Assembly: GCA_003023695.1 (NCBI GenBank)
Contig: PXYW01000021.1
Coordinates: forward strand, 1 to 61,005
Reading direction: 5' to 3'
DNA: 61,005 bases
DNA from: Sulfobacillus benefaciens
GTDB taxonomy: Bacteria > Bacillota > Sulfobacillia > Sulfobacillales > Sulfobacillaceae
Shown: piece after piece, positions 8,252 to 17,632 of the stretch
Layout: each line of letters begins with the position of its first letter
How positions within the stretch are numbered: the first letter of the stretch is position 1
Notes under the pieces: generated by a model
What the model was told of the DNA's origin: nothing
Seen by the model: the letters and a program-made list of their open reading frames with translations, nothing else
Database searches by the model: none
Program-made: the position numbers and the translations under genes

Positions 8252-9169
8252 TTACTGATAATAGACCAACGACTGCCAGAACCATTCAAAAAATCCTGAA
8301 ACATCAATATCCACGGCAACTTTTATTTCAGGATATCCACTGCCAGGTCTCTTGATTTCGGTAGCACCGCGTCGCTTTTCATCGCATCGTTCGATATGCA
8401 GCGAAATTTTTTCCCAGGTGAAAACGCCTGGGTTGGCAATGGCGGCAATGGCAAGGACATCGTGAATAGGCATACCCCTATCCCCGGCATTTGGCTCGTG
8501 CCCTGCAAAAAATGTAAACAATCGATACAACATTTCGCCAATCGGCGGTTTAAGGCAGCGGAATCGCTCAAGGTCCTTTTGGGCAAGCAGTGCCTTATGA
8601 GTGACATCTAAACCCACCATTGTTATGGGAATGCCACATCCAACCACATAGGCTGCCGCGTCGGGATCTACATAGGTGTTGAATTCCGCATACGGGGTAA
8701 TATTTCCCCCAGATAGGGATCCACCCATAAAAGCAATCTGAGAAATTTTTTGGTGCAGATGGGGATGACCTATAAGAAACGCGGCGACATTGGTCAAAGG
8801 CCCGGTAGCAATCCACACGACAGGTTCTTGTTCTTTAGCGAACGCGATTTCCAGAAACTGCATTGCGTCCATAGATCTATCAGGTGGGGAGATCTCGGGA
8901 AATTCATACCCATCGAGCCCTGACTGGCCGTGCACATGCGCAGCAGTGACCAAATTGCGAAACAGCGGCCTATTATATCCTGGTGCCACCGGCAGATGAA
9001 GTTGGTTCGCTAAAAACAAGATGCGCCGTGCATTGAGATAGGTTTTATCCCCGGTTTGATTGCCGGCTACGGTAGTCAATCCACGCACTGGCATAAGCGC
9101 TAAAGCAACCAAAAGAGCCAAGGCGTCGTCATGCCCGGGATCCATGTCAAGATACACCGACGAAGCCAT
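8252..9169 (-). CDS. Inosine/uridine-preferring nucleoside hydrolase
   Basis: 305 aa, the usual size. The calcium-binding N-terminal signature is DMDPGHDDALAL (family D-x-D-x-G-x-D-D-A). FMGGSLSGGNITPYAEFNTYVDPDAA carries the family N-x-x-x-D-P-x-A-A motif, and PIHDVLAIA near the C-terminus holds the active-site His and metal-ligand Asp. It cleaves the N-glycosidic bond of ribonucleosides for purine/pyrimidine salvage in the cytoplasm. The start ATG at 9169 follows AGGAGG at the usual spacing. It lies upstream of the FAD oxidoreductase with 41 bp between them, so co-transcription is likely. Confidence 0.93.
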   Translation of the reverse strand: MASSVYLDMDPGHDDALALLVALALMPVRGLTTVAGNQTGDKTYLNARRILFLANQLHLPVAPGYNRPLFRNLVTAAHVHGQSGLDGYEFPEISPPDRSMDAMQFLEIAFAKEQEPVVWIATGPLTNVAAFLIGHPHLHQKISQIAFMGGSLSGGNITPYAEFNTYVDPDAAAYVVGCGIPITMVGLDVTHKALLAQKDLERFRCLKPPIGEMLYRLFTFFAGHEPNAGDRGMPIHDVLAIAAIANPGVFTWEKISLHIERCDEKRRGATEIKRPGSGYPEIKVAVDIDVSGFFEWFWQSLVYYQ

Positions 9170-9343
9170 ATAAACCTCCTAGATAGGTATTTGGGCAACC
9201 CACATCTGGGTCAACACGTGGCGGTTAACGCAAAGTCCCCTGGTAAACATGTGTTCTTTGCTTAGGATATCATATTTCCACACGCTCTCCCGATCCACCG
9301 TTAGCCAACGTAGGACTTGGCCCACTACAGGCTTAGACCAGAT

Positions 9344-10528
9344 TCAATCTGGAATACCCACCAGATGTTGCATGCGACCCCATCGGGCCAATCCAGCGAT
9401 GGCAAAAATCACAATGCAAAAGCCGGCTCCGCTAAGCACCTGCCAAGGATGAAAGACTTGCAAGGCCGCTGAAACCAAGCCCAGTCCGATGACACTCACT
9501 AGCGACATGACTAGCTGCTGAAACGCAAATATTCTTCCTTGCAACGAGGGGTCAACGTGGACACCAATGTGTGTATCCAGAGCCACATGCACTAATGGTC
9601 CACCCAGTGCTCCAAAGATGTCCGCACCGATAGCCATCCCAAATCCCGGACTTAGTCCCATCATCAAAAACCCTGCACCGGTTACCATCCAAGACACAAA
9701 GTACATTTTCTGCAACCGCCGCAGAAACATTGGTACCATCCACAAGGTGCTAACGATGGTGCCAAGTCCCCATAACGAACGTAATATACCGTAGCCAGCC
9801 GCGCCTTGCTCCCATACATGGAGAACCAGTAATGGGACGGCCAGAGTAAATGCCGGCCATAACAAATTTGTTAAGCCGCGAATGGTCAGGGCTGTAATAA
9901 GAAATGCATCGCGGGCAACAAGTTTCACGGCATCGCGAAATCCCCGCATACTAGAACTCGGTGCAACGAATGTCTGTTCCATAAGACGGCGCCATAGCAC
10001 CAGGGTTAGCAAAAACAAACCCGTGAGGGACCATAAAACCCATGCCATCGGCAATGCTGTAAGGACGACACCCCCCAACGCCGGTCCAGCCAAAATTCCC
10101 ACTCGCGTCGCCAACTCAAACGTTGCGGAGGCTCTGCCTAAATCATGATTGGCCGTGGTGCGCATCAGTAAGGCTTGGGTTGCAGGAACTACCCGCGCAC
10201 CGCCCCATCCGTTAACGACTGCCAGTATGATCAATCCGGCTGCATTATGGCTGATCACTAACGCTCCCAATGCCATGGCGACCGCCTGCATTCCAACCAC
10301 AGACGACAAGGTTTTCCCAAATCCCCGGTGAGGCCCTAAGACACCCACTACAATGGTGGGAGCCGTATCAGCCAATACCGCCACCCCCATCCATATTGAG
10401 GAATGGGTGAGCGTTAGTACGCGCCATAGCAATACGGTTCGCCATAAATTTTCGGCTAAATAGTACAAAGCGATGCCAGAAAATAAACTGCGTAAGTGTT
10501 TCCGGTTCCATAAAAACGACGACCGCAT
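9344..10528 (-). CDS. MFS transporter (drug/metabolite exporter type)
   Basis: 394 aa integral membrane protein with about 12 predicted helices. It resembles the MFS_3/enterobactin-exporter type: short N-terminus, FSGIALYYLAENLWRTVLLWRVLTLTHSSIWMGV in helices 1-2, and a conserved LMRTTANHDLGRASATFELATRVGILAGPALGG stretch before helix 5. ATG 10528 is preferred over TTG 10546 because AGAGGA lies 6 nt before it. It is transcribed away from the permease gene and separated by 174 bp from the nucleoside hydrolase. The substrate cannot be inferred. Confidence 0.85.
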   Translation of the reverse strand: MRSSFLWNRKHLRSLFSGIALYYLAENLWRTVLLWRVLTLTHSSIWMGVAVLADTAPTIVVGVLGPHRGFGKTLSSVVGMQAVAMALGALVISHNAAGLIILAVVNGWGGARVVPATQALLMRTTANHDLGRASATFELATRVGILAGPALGGVVLTALPMAWVLWSLTGLFLLTLVLWRRLMEQTFVAPSSSMRGFRDAVKLVARDAFLITALTIRGLTNLLWPAFTLAVPLLVLHVWEQGAAGYGILRSLWGLGTIVSTLWMVPMFLRRLQKMYFVSWMVTGAGFLMMGLSPGFGMAIGADIFGALGGPLVHVALDTHIGVHVDPSLQGRIFAFQQLVMSLVSVIGLGLVSAALQVFHPWQVLSGAGFCIVIFAIAGLARWGRMQHLVGIPD

Positions 10529-10739
10529 CCCATATCCTCTTCTCAAAGTGATGCTGGCTTCCTGCCGGTTTCTGATTACTCTACACTATTAGGAGTCACT
10601 TTTCCGCATACTTCCAGTGAATTTATCCGAATCCCCTAATTTAAAGGAATTCTGTCAACCGGTGTCGAACTTCGCTAACGCGTACTGCGTTACGCGCTTG
10701 ACCTGATTGCTACCTTGTTCATCAGAAAGGATGACGTGC

Positions 10740-12341
10740 ATGGAAGAACCACAATTTGGTGCTGCACCCCCACGCCATTTACGGCGAGAACTCACATTGA
10801 CAGACTTGACCATGACGGCAATAGGCGGACTCATTGGATCCGGATGGCTATTTGCCTCCATGACCGCCGCCACCATAGCTGGGCCTGGCGCACTATTGTC
10901 CTGGATAATTGGAGCCATCGCAGTCATTATCTTGGGTTTAACGTTCGCCGAACTGTCTGGCATGCTGCCCGAAGCCGGCGGTGTAATTCGGTATCCACAA
11001 TATACCCATGGACGCTTTGTGAGCTTTTTAATTGGATGGGCTGCCTTAATTTCCTGGGCAGGCATTCCCCCCATTGAGTCAGAAGCAGTGATTCAATACT
11101 CGTCCAGCTACATTCATGGATTATATAATGCCAGTAGTGGTTCCCTTACCGGACCTGGTTTTGTTGTCGCAGCTATTTTGGTAGCCGTCTTTTTTGCAGT
11201 GAATTATTTGGGTGTCAAACTGTATGCCAAAGTTAATACGCCCGTGACATTCATCAAATTTGCCGCACCAACCTTAACAGTTATCGCGTTCTTAATTGTG
11301 GGCTTTCATCCGGCAAACTTTACCCAATATGGCGGATTCATGCCCTATCATTGGGGCGGCGTGTTTGCTGCCATCTCCAGTGGAGGCATCATTTTTGCCT
11401 ACACTGGGTTTAGACCCATGATGGATTTAGCTGGCGAAGCTAGAAACCCCCAGAGAGACCTGCCCCGCGCTTTCATTTTAGCGATGGCTACGGTAGGCGC
11501 CCTTTACATCCTATTGCAACTCGTATTCATCGCCGCGGTCCCAGGTCATGACTTAACGAAGGGCTGGGCCGCACTTGATTTTGCTTCCCCCTATGCCAAC
11601 TTGGCAGTTGCGCTGAATTTAAGTTGGGTCGCCGTCATTTTGTATGGCGATGCTATCTTGTCACCATTTGGCACTGGATTGGTGTATTCTGCGGGAACAC
11701 CACGGGGAATATTCGCGTTTGCTAAAAATGGCTACTTTCCTAAGACGTTCCTATCGCTCAACAACAAGGGTGTGCCTTCCAGTGCAATCTATCTTTCGTT
11801 TATCGTAGGCTTTTTGTTTCTTCTTCCGTTCCCGAGTTGGCAAAAGATGGTTGGCGTCTTGTCTAGTGCTACCATTTTAACTTATATGTTAGGTCCGGTT
11901 AGCGCAGTGGTGTTAAGGCGCACTGCCCCAAATCTGCATCGGCCATATAAAGTTGGAGCAATCAGTTGGTTGGGTCCTATTGGTTTTGTGGTTGGTAGTT
12001 TAATTTTCTATTGGACTGGTTGGCCCACCGACGGATGGCTTATGTTGATGACGGCGATTGGAGTGGTCGTATATATGTTTTATTTTTCCAAAGATCCTAA
12101 TCGTTCCTGGCATGATGTGAAGAGCGGTTTATGGCTGGTTGCGTATTTTGTTTTCATTTTGTTGATGGCTAAATTCGGCACATTTGGAGGCACCAATAGC
12201 ATTAAAGCCCCCTGGGATGATATTATTGTTGCAGTACTTTCGATTGCCTTCTATTACTGGGCTTTAGCTTCCGGACGTCACACAGAATCCATGCCGGAAG
12301 CGCATCAAGTCGCGGAAGACGCCAAAAGCATCAACCGCTAA
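10740..12341 (+). CDS. APC-family amino acid permease (aspartate-proton symporter type)
   Basis: 533 aa with 12-14 hydrophobic helices. It opens with LTLTDLTMTAIGGLIGSGWLF, the helix-1 glycine-rich substrate and ion binding segment of APC transporters. A long PEAGGVIRYPQYTHG region follows, with helix-6-like GGIIFAYTGFRPMMDLAGEARNPQRDLPRA. Its length and the last helices suggest the YveA-like proton symporter branch. ATG 10740 is taken as start, with GAAAGG about 10 nt upstream. In-frame TTG 10707 and ATG 10731 lack a usable site. It heads the amino-acid catabolism operon. Import of a dicarboxylic or omega-amino acid is likely from context. Confidence 0.9.
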   Translation: MEEPQFGAAPPRHLRRELTLTDLTMTAIGGLIGSGWLFASMTAATIAGPGALLSWIIGAIAVIILGLTFAELSGMLPEAGGVIRYPQYTHGRFVSFLIGWAALISWAGIPPIESEAVIQYSSSYIHGLYNASSGSLTGPGFVVAAILVAVFFAVNYLGVKLYAKVNTPVTFIKFAAPTLTVIAFLIVGFHPANFTQYGGFMPYHWGGVFAAISSGGIIFAYTGFRPMMDLAGEARNPQRDLPRAFILAMATVGALYILLQLVFIAAVPGHDLTKGWAALDFASPYANLAVALNLSWVAVILYGDAILSPFGTGLVYSAGTPRGIFAFAKNGYFPKTFLSLNNKGVPSSAIYLSFIVGFLFLLPFPSWQKMVGVLSSATILTYMLGPVSAVVLRRTAPNLHRPYKVGAISWLGPIGFVVGSLIFYWTGWPTDGWLMLMTAIGVVVYMFYFSKDPNRSWHDVKSGLWLVAYFVFILLMAKFGTFGGTNSIKAPWDDIIVAVLSIAFYYWALASGRHTESMPEAHQVAEDAKSINR

Positions 12342-12348
12342 TTTTTTA

Positions 12349-12385
12349 GGATCGCACTGCGTACCGTAAGATCGCAGTGCGATCC
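12349..12385 (+). terminator. Strong hairpin between permease and aminotransferase genes
   Basis: Perfect 13-bp inverted repeat, GGATCGCACTGCG and its complement, with an 11-nt loop, located 8 nt after the permease stop. No T-run follows on the plus strand, so it may act as a partial terminator or as an mRNA stabiliser that sets different levels of permease and downstream enzymes. Confidence 0.5.
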
Positions 12386-12427
12386 CTCTTCACCTTAAGA
12401 AAACTGTTAAACAAAGGGGTTCTTCTG

Positions 12428-13687
12428 ATGTCAACCATACAAGATCGATACCGTCGTAGCCTTGCTGGCGTAGTGCCCATGGAAACCTCTCTTCACATCG
12501 CTTCTGGCCACGGTCCCTATCTGGAAACCACCACTGGCGAACGATATTTGGACCTGGCCACAGGTATTGCCGTCAACGCTTTAGGTTATCAACACCCCCG
12601 GGTTACCGAGGCCCTAATCGCTCAAGCCCATCGTCATCTGCATCTTTACGGCGGCACCGGATATCAAGACGTCGTCATCGACTTTGCCGAAGCCATATTG
12701 GCCACCCTTGAGGGAGACTATCAACTCTTCTTCGGAAATTCCGGCACTGAAGCTGTAGAAGCGGCCATTAAGCTGTCACGGTGGTCTACCGGACGTCCGG
12801 GCATCATTGCCTTCCGCGGTGCTTTTCACGGACGAAGCCTAGGCGCCCTCAGCTTGACTGCATCAGCCGCCAAGTATCGTTCTGCTTACGAGCCACTGCT
12901 CCCTTCGGTATATCACATTGACTATCCCGCTCCAACAAGACTGGGACTTAGCCCTAACCAAGCGCTACAAGAAAGCCAAAGGCAACTCCAATCTTTATGG
13001 GACAACGAAATTAGTCCGGAACGGATTGCGGTCTTGGTAGTGGAACCCATTCAAGGCGAAGGCGGCTATGTCATCCCCCCGGAGGGCTTTTTGGAGTGGC
13101 TTCGGGAGGTCACCATGCAGCATGGCATTTTATTGGCAGTGGACGAAGTGCAGTCGGGCATAGGAAGAACTGGCCGCATGTTTGCCTTTCAACATAGTGC
13201 CATTGAACCAGACATTGTGATCATGGGCAAGGCCTTAGGCGGAGGTCTCCCAGTATCAGCCATTGCCGGACGACGAGAACTGATGGAAGCGTGGCCTGCC
13301 GGAACCCACGGAACCACTTTCGGCGGCAACCCCCTTGCCTGTGCCACCGGACTCGCAACGCTGAAAACCATTCAAGAGGAAGGGCTATTAGACCACGCTG
13401 CAACCTTGGGACAATTAGCACTAGAGATCCTGGCTCCATTGAAATCCCTATCGACTATTACTGACGTTAGAGGACGGGGGCTTATGACGGCAGTAGAATT
13501 TGCTTCCGCCAAGGGTCCGGAGCTGGTGGCACACATCATGCGGCAAGCGTTGGAAAAGCATATTCTGCTTCACGCGGCAGGTCTTCGCCATGAGGTAATC
13601 CGGTTCATGCCGCCGCTCAATATTGACCGCGAGCTGCTTATCGAAGGACTACGCACTGTTGTCTCATTAATCAGTGCTGCATCCTAA
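12428..13687 (+). CDS. Class III aminotransferase (4-aminobutyrate aminotransferase-like)
   Basis: 419 aa PLP enzyme. It has the FFGNSGTEAVEAAIKLSRW phosphate-binding segment, RGAFHGRSLGALSLT, VVEPIQGEGGYV, LLAVDEVQSGIGRTG (the Asp binds the PLP ring nitrogen) and VIMGKALGGGLPVSAIAG, which carries the Schiff-base Lys. GTHGTTFGGNPLACATG completes the site. These are GabT/ArgD-branch motifs. ATG 12428 follows AAAGGGG. Upstream in-frame starts lie within the hairpin leader. It probably transfers the terminal amino group of GABA, 5-aminovalerate or a similar omega-amino acid to 2-oxoglutarate. The aldehyde dehydrogenase 18 bp downstream would oxidise the semialdehyde. The exact substrate is not settled. 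Confidence 0.9.
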   Translation: MSTIQDRYRRSLAGVVPMETSLHIASGHGPYLETTTGERYLDLATGIAVNALGYQHPRVTEALIAQAHRHLHLYGGTGYQDVVIDFAEAILATLEGDYQLFFGNSGTEAVEAAIKLSRWSTGRPGIIAFRGAFHGRSLGALSLTASAAKYRSAYEPLLPSVYHIDYPAPTRLGLSPNQALQESQRQLQSLWDNEISPERIAVLVVEPIQGEGGYVIPPEGFLEWLREVTMQHGILLAVDEVQSGIGRTGRMFAFQHSAIEPDIVIMGKALGGGLPVSAIAGRRELMEAWPAGTHGTTFGGNPLACATGLATLKTIQEEGLLDHAATLGQLALEILAPLKSLSTITDVRGRGLMTAVEFASAKGPELVAHIMRQALEKHILLHAAGLRHEVIRFMPPLNIDRELLIEGLRTVVSLISAAS

Positions 13688-13705
13688 TATACGAGGAGGA
13701 CTGTC

Positions 13706-15265
13706 ATGGGCTTATTTGCCTTTGAAAATGCACCGTTTCTTGATTTTACCGATCCGGATGAAAAGGCGTTAATGCTGCACACTGTACAATCTATTCGAGG
13801 GCACTTGGGTAAAACTTACCCGCTACGCATTGGAGACCAAAACCGACCTATTCAGTCGGTCTTCCCTTCAATTAACCCGATGGAGCCCAGGGAAGCAGTC
13901 GGTATGATATCCCAAGGTCAGCCAGCTGATGTGGAAGACGCGGTGCAAGCTGCAGAGCGAGCCTATCCTTTATGGTCGCGAATCCCTGTATGGGATCGGG
14001 CTGCGGTACTTTTACGGGCAGGTCACTTGCTTCGTCAGCGCCGTCGCCAAATGTTGGCTTGGATAGCACTCGAAGTCGGGAAAAACTGGTCTCAGGCCGA
14101 TGGCGAAGTCGCTGAAGCCATTGATCACTTTGAGTGGAATGCTCGCGAAATATTGCGTTGGGATGAAGGTCGTCCGATTCAGCCATTAATCCCAGAATTC
14201 AACCAATATCGTTATCGTAGCTTGGGAGTTGGCGCCGTTATATCCCCATGGAACTTTCCGACTACACTTCCTCTTGGGATGATCGTAGCGGCCATCGCTG
14301 CTGGCAACACCGTGGTCTTTAAACCGGCTGAAGATGCTTCGGTTATTGCGCATCAATTACTGGACATTTTGGATGAAGCGGGGCTACCGCCAGGGGTAGT
14401 CAACCTGATAACGGGAGAGGGTTCAGTGGTTGGCCCTGCATTAGTTACCCACCCGCGGATCCGTTTTGTCGCTTTTGTTGGGTCTCGCCAAGTGGGTACC
14501 CAAATTCATCACAGTGCATCGGGACTCCAACCTGGCCAAGTTCATCTGAAGCGGGTTATGACGGAAATGGGTGGTAAAAATGCCACCGTAGTGGCCGACG
14601 ACGCTGACTTGGATTGGGCAGCGAAAGAAATCACCGCTGCAGCATTCGGTTATCAAGGGCAAAAATGTTCTGCCACCTCACGTGTTATTGCCATGCGACC
14701 CATTTATCAGGAGCTTCTTGACCGGGTGGTCGCCCTAGCAGCTGATTTATCATCGCAGTACGGCCTTCCCGAAAACAATGCGCCGTATGGTCCGGTGATC
14801 AACCAAAAGGCCTTGGATAAAATTCTCCGTTATTATGCTCTTGCTCCCGCAGAAGGTACAGTAGCATTGGCCGGAACGCGCCTCGACACACCGGGTTTTG
14901 GTGTCACTCCCTTAGTTGTCTCGCAAGTATCAACGGGGTCGCCCTTGTTTCGCGAGGAGATATTTGGCCCAGTACTTACCTTCACCATGGCCGAAAGCTT
15001 TGATGAGGCGTTAAATTTAGCCAACGATTGTGAATACGCATTAACTGGCGCCGTGTTTACAAAATCCCCTGCGCGGCTGGCTGAAGCGCGGGAACGGTTT
15101 TATGTGGGCAACCTCTACTTAAATCGCTCCTCTACGGGTGCGATGGCGGGAGTACATCCTTTTGGAGGATATAAAGGATCAGGAACTGGGCCTAAAGTGG
15201 GAAGCCCGGATTACCTAGGTTTCTTTCTGGAGGCCCAGACGATTACCGAAAAGGTACGGTATTGA
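13706..15265 (+). CDS. Aldehyde dehydrogenase (glutamate-semialdehyde dehydrogenase-like)
   Basis: 519 aa NAD(P)-dependent ALDH with an N-terminal extension as in RocA/PruA-type 1-pyrroline-5-carboxylate dehydrogenases. Motifs are ISPWNFPTTLP, VVFKPAEDAS (the cofactor-binding Lys), FVGSRQVG, MTEMGGKNA with the general base Glu, FGYQGQKCSA with the nucleophilic Cys, REEIFGPVLTF, and HPFGGYKGSGTG near the end. The start ATG has CGAGGAGG 5-6 nt upstream. It sits between the aminotransferase and the IclR gene. By context it oxidises the semialdehyde made by the aminotransferase, while by family it may equally act on glutamate-5-semialdehyde. Confidence 0.92.
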   Translation: MGLFAFENAPFLDFTDPDEKALMLHTVQSIRGHLGKTYPLRIGDQNRPIQSVFPSINPMEPREAVGMISQGQPADVEDAVQAAERAYPLWSRIPVWDRAAVLLRAGHLLRQRRRQMLAWIALEVGKNWSQADGEVAEAIDHFEWNAREILRWDEGRPIQPLIPEFNQYRYRSLGVGAVISPWNFPTTLPLGMIVAAIAAGNTVVFKPAEDASVIAHQLLDILDEAGLPPGVVNLITGEGSVVGPALVTHPRIRFVAFVGSRQVGTQIHHSASGLQPGQVHLKRVMTEMGGKNATVVADDADLDWAAKEITAAAFGYQGQKCSATSRVIAMRPIYQELLDRVVALAADLSSQYGLPENNAPYGPVINQKALDKILRYYALAPAEGTVALAGTRLDTPGFGVTPLVVSQVSTGSPLFREEIFGPVLTFTMAESFDEALNLANDCEYALTGAVFTKSPARLAEARERFYVGNLYLNRSSTGAMAGVHPFGGYKGSGTGPKVGSPDYLGFFLEAQTITEKVRY

Positions 15266-15268
15266 AGT

Positions 15269-16063
15269 ATGGCGCCCCGATATTTTGTTCTTTCGGTAGA
15301 CAAGGCATTTGCTGTCCTGGAGTCATTTAGTGGTGAACGGCCTCATCTTTCTGCAACCGAAGTCGGCAGAATTTCTGGGCTGAACAAAGCCACCGCGCGC
15401 CGTTTATTATTGACGCTTTCTGATCTCGGGTATGTCGAAGCGCCAGCAAACGGGAAATATCGTCTCAGTCCAAAAATCTTGCAACTTTCGCGAAGATACT
15501 TGGACGGGCTGGATATTCCAGCCTTGGCCCTTCCGATATTGCAAGACTTAACCCGCAACACCGGAGAAGCTAGCAACATTGCCGTAGCTGACGGAAAAGA
15601 TGTCGTTTACGTAGCCCGCGTCTCCGTACCCCAAAGAATTTTGTCAACCAACTTAGACGTGGGATCCCGGCTTCCATTGCATGCAACCTCTTTGGGCAAA
15701 GTGCTGTTGTTTGGCATGACCTCTAAAGAACGGCAAGTGCGGTTGGGAACTCCGCCATGGCCAGGGTTTACTTCACGCACCCGGATTACTTGGGAAATGT
15801 TGGAGCAAGATTTCCGGGCAATAGCCGTCTCTGGGGTATCGGTCGCAGATCGTGAGCTGGACGAAGGGCTGTGCTCCATGGCCGCCCCCATCCGAGACCA
15901 TACGGGACACATTGTGGCAGCCATCAATCTTTCGGCACACCACTTGACAATGCCCGCCCAAACATTATTCCAGGCACACCGCAATGCCTTGCTGAACGCG
16001 GCGCAATCTATATCCCAATCTCTGGGCTGGACACTATCAGAGGAGGAGTCGCTACGCGAATAA
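15269..16063 (+). CDS. IclR-family transcriptional regulator
   Basis: 264 aa. It has an N-terminal winged helix-turn-helix (about 8-70; LSATEVGRISGLNKATARRLLLTLSDLGYV) and a C-terminal effector domain (80-255) with the family signatures LPLHATSLGKVLL and GVSVADRELDEGLCSMAAPI. It most resembles the PcaR/PobR branch that senses aromatic or carboxylic acids. It lies inside the operon, 3 nt after the dehydrogenase and running into the CoA-transferase A gene, so it probably regulates this catabolic cluster and is itself co-transcribed. No operator was identified with confidence. Confidence 0.92.
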   Translation: MAPRYFVLSVDKAFAVLESFSGERPHLSATEVGRISGLNKATARRLLLTLSDLGYVEAPANGKYRLSPKILQLSRRYLDGLDIPALALPILQDLTRNTGEASNIAVADGKDVVYVARVSVPQRILSTNLDVGSRLPLHATSLGKVLLFGMTSKERQVRLGTPPWPGFTSRTRITWEMLEQDFRAIAVSGVSVADRELDEGLCSMAAPIRDHTGHIVAAINLSAHHLTMPAQTLFQAHRNALLNAAQSISQSLGWTLSEEESLRE

Positions 16064-16068
16064 TAACG

Positions 16069-16923
16069 TTGTCGGAAATGATGGGCGAATACATCCAGGA
16101 CGGCATGACCATATACTTGGCAGGTTTTAGCCACCTAATTCCATTTGCAGCCGGCCACGAGTTAATTCGCCAGCGTCGCCAACATCTCACCCTGTGCCGC
16201 GCTACACCGGACCTAGTGTACGATCAGATGATCGCTGCAGGTGTGGCCAACCGCGTGGTGTTTAGTTATGCTGGCAATCCGGGGGTAGGTCTTTTGCCCG
16301 CTTTTCGGCGAGCAGTGGAGACCGGACAAATTGCCATCGATGAATACACCCACTTTGAAATGGTGGCCCGCTTGGAGGCTGGGGCAGCTGGTTTGCCATT
16401 TTGGCCACTGAGATCCCCGGCCACCGATTTAGCCTCGTACCATGCCCACCACACCGTTGTCTGTCCCTATACCGGGGAAGAGATCTCTACAGTTCCAGCA
16501 TTGGTTCCGGATGTTACCGTAGTTCATGTCCAAGCGGCGGACGAACAGGGCAACCTCTATGTGGAAGGCTTAGTCGGAGAAATGCGCGAGGCCGCCTTAG
16601 CAGCTCGCATAGTGTTGGCCACTGCCGAAAAAATTTATCCCGCGGGTTCTTTTAGATCCGCCCGCTCTTCCCTTCTCTTGCCTGGATTCCGCGTTTCGGC
16701 AGTCGCTGCAGTACCCTTTGGAGCACATCCCTCCTATGCAGCCGGATTATATGAACGGGATTCCGCGTTTTATCAGGCGTGGACAGCGATTGCCCGAGAT
16801 GCCGAGTATTGCCAGCGTTGGCTCGAGGAATGGATTTACGGTACTGAAAACCATCAAGAATATCTGGCAAAGTTAGGCCAGCAAAAACTAGACATGTTGC
16901 AAATGGGGGAACCTCATGAATAG
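16069..16923 (+). CDS. CoA-transferase subunit A (glutaconate/3-oxoacid type)
   Basis: About 284 aa. It shows the alpha-subunit pattern L-S-E-x-x-x-x-x-I-x-D-G-x-T-I-Y-L-A-G-F near the start. Other family parts are a VVHVQAADEQGNLYVEG segment and a C-terminal region rich in aromatic residues. Paired with subunit B it would move CoA between an acyl-CoA and a free acid. The start is odd. A near-perfect ribosome site AGGAGGAG (16041-16048) is followed by no ATG or GTG at normal spacing. ATA 16060 lies 11 nt away and TTG 16069, chosen here, 20 nt away, while ATG 16078/16081 are further still. The IclR gene stops at 16063. The 3' end overlaps subunit B by 8 nt. Confidence 0.85.
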   Translation: MSEMMGEYIQDGMTIYLAGFSHLIPFAAGHELIRQRRQHLTLCRATPDLVYDQMIAAGVANRVVFSYAGNPGVGLLPAFRRAVETGQIAIDEYTHFEMVARLEAGAAGLPFWPLRSPATDLASYHAHHTVVCPYTGEEISTVPALVPDVTVVHVQAADEQGNLYVEGLVGEMREAALAARIVLATAEKIYPAGSFRSARSSLLLPGFRVSAVAAVPFGAHPSYAAGLYERDSAFYQAWTAIARDAEYCQRWLEEWIYGTENHQEYLAKLGQQKLDMLQMGEPHE

Positions 16924-17632
16924 CCGCGATATTATGGCTATTGCAAGTGCCAGGCTTCTGCAAGATCACCAACGGGTCCTGGTGGGAGTTGGCACTCCTA
17001 ACATTGCCGCGAATATAGCCAAACGCTTGCATGCACCCAATTTAGTCATGATTTACGAGTCCGGCGTGATAGACGCGATGCCTAAAAAACTACCACTTTC
17101 GATTGGGGACGGCACACTGGTGGACGAAGCATTGGCTGTCTTACCGATGGGAGAATTGTTTAGCCACTATTTGCAGACTGGGTGGATTGACATCGGGTTT
17201 TTAGGGGCAGCTCAAATTGATTCCCGAGGCAACTTGAATTCCACAGTAATCGGGCCATATACTCATCCCAAAGTACGTCTCGCGGGTTCTGGAGGCGCTG
17301 CCGATATTGCATGTCATTTGCCGCACACGCGGGATCGTTTTGCTCCCCGACTAGATTTCATTACCTCGCCCGGCCATCCCCGGCACGGCGCACATCCCGA
17401 TGGCCGAGGTCCGTGGCGTGTGGTGACCGACCTCGGGGTGTTTGGATTCGATGAGTGCGGAGAGATGGTGTGCCTCGCTCTCATGCCAGGCCATACGTAT
17501 GAAGAAATTCTCGATCATAGCGGCTGGCAAATTCCTAGAGCCGCTGCACTGGAACAAGTGCCCGAACCGTCATCAAGAGAAGTTCAAACATTGCATGCAT
17601 TATATTCCACACTGCCTGGAGGCGGTAAATAA
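16916..17632 (+). CDS. CoA-transferase subunit B (GctB-like)
   Basis: 238 aa beta subunit. GVGTPNIAANIAKRLHAPNLVMIYESGVI carries the catalytic glutamate (E48 in YESG), which forms the covalent acyl/CoA thioester. LGAAQIDSRGNLNSTVIG and LAGSGGAADIA are typical of glutaconate-type beta subunits. The GGGGAA site precedes the ATG, and the gene overlaps subunit A. With an aminotransferase and semialdehyde dehydrogenase nearby, activation of a dicarboxylate such as glutarate or of a 3-oxo acid is plausible, but the substrate is not visible in the sequence. Confidence 0.88.
   Translation: MNSRDIMAIASARLLQDHQRVLVGVGTPNIAANIAKRLHAPNLVMIYESGVIDAMPKKLPLSIGDGTLVDEALAVLPMGELFSHYLQTGWIDIGFLGAAQIDSRGNLNSTVIGPYTHPKVRLAGSGGAADIACHLPHTRDRFAPRLDFITSPGHPRHGAHPDGRGPWRVVTDLGVFGFDECGEMVCLALMPGHTYEEILDHSGWQIPRAAALEQVPEPSSREVQTLHALYSTLPGGGK

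Noticed and set aside
10674-10690. TAACGC/GCGTTA inverted repeat before the permease as an IclR operator
   Set aside because: Arms are only 6 bp, and the sequence does not resemble known IclR sites; too little to support a call.
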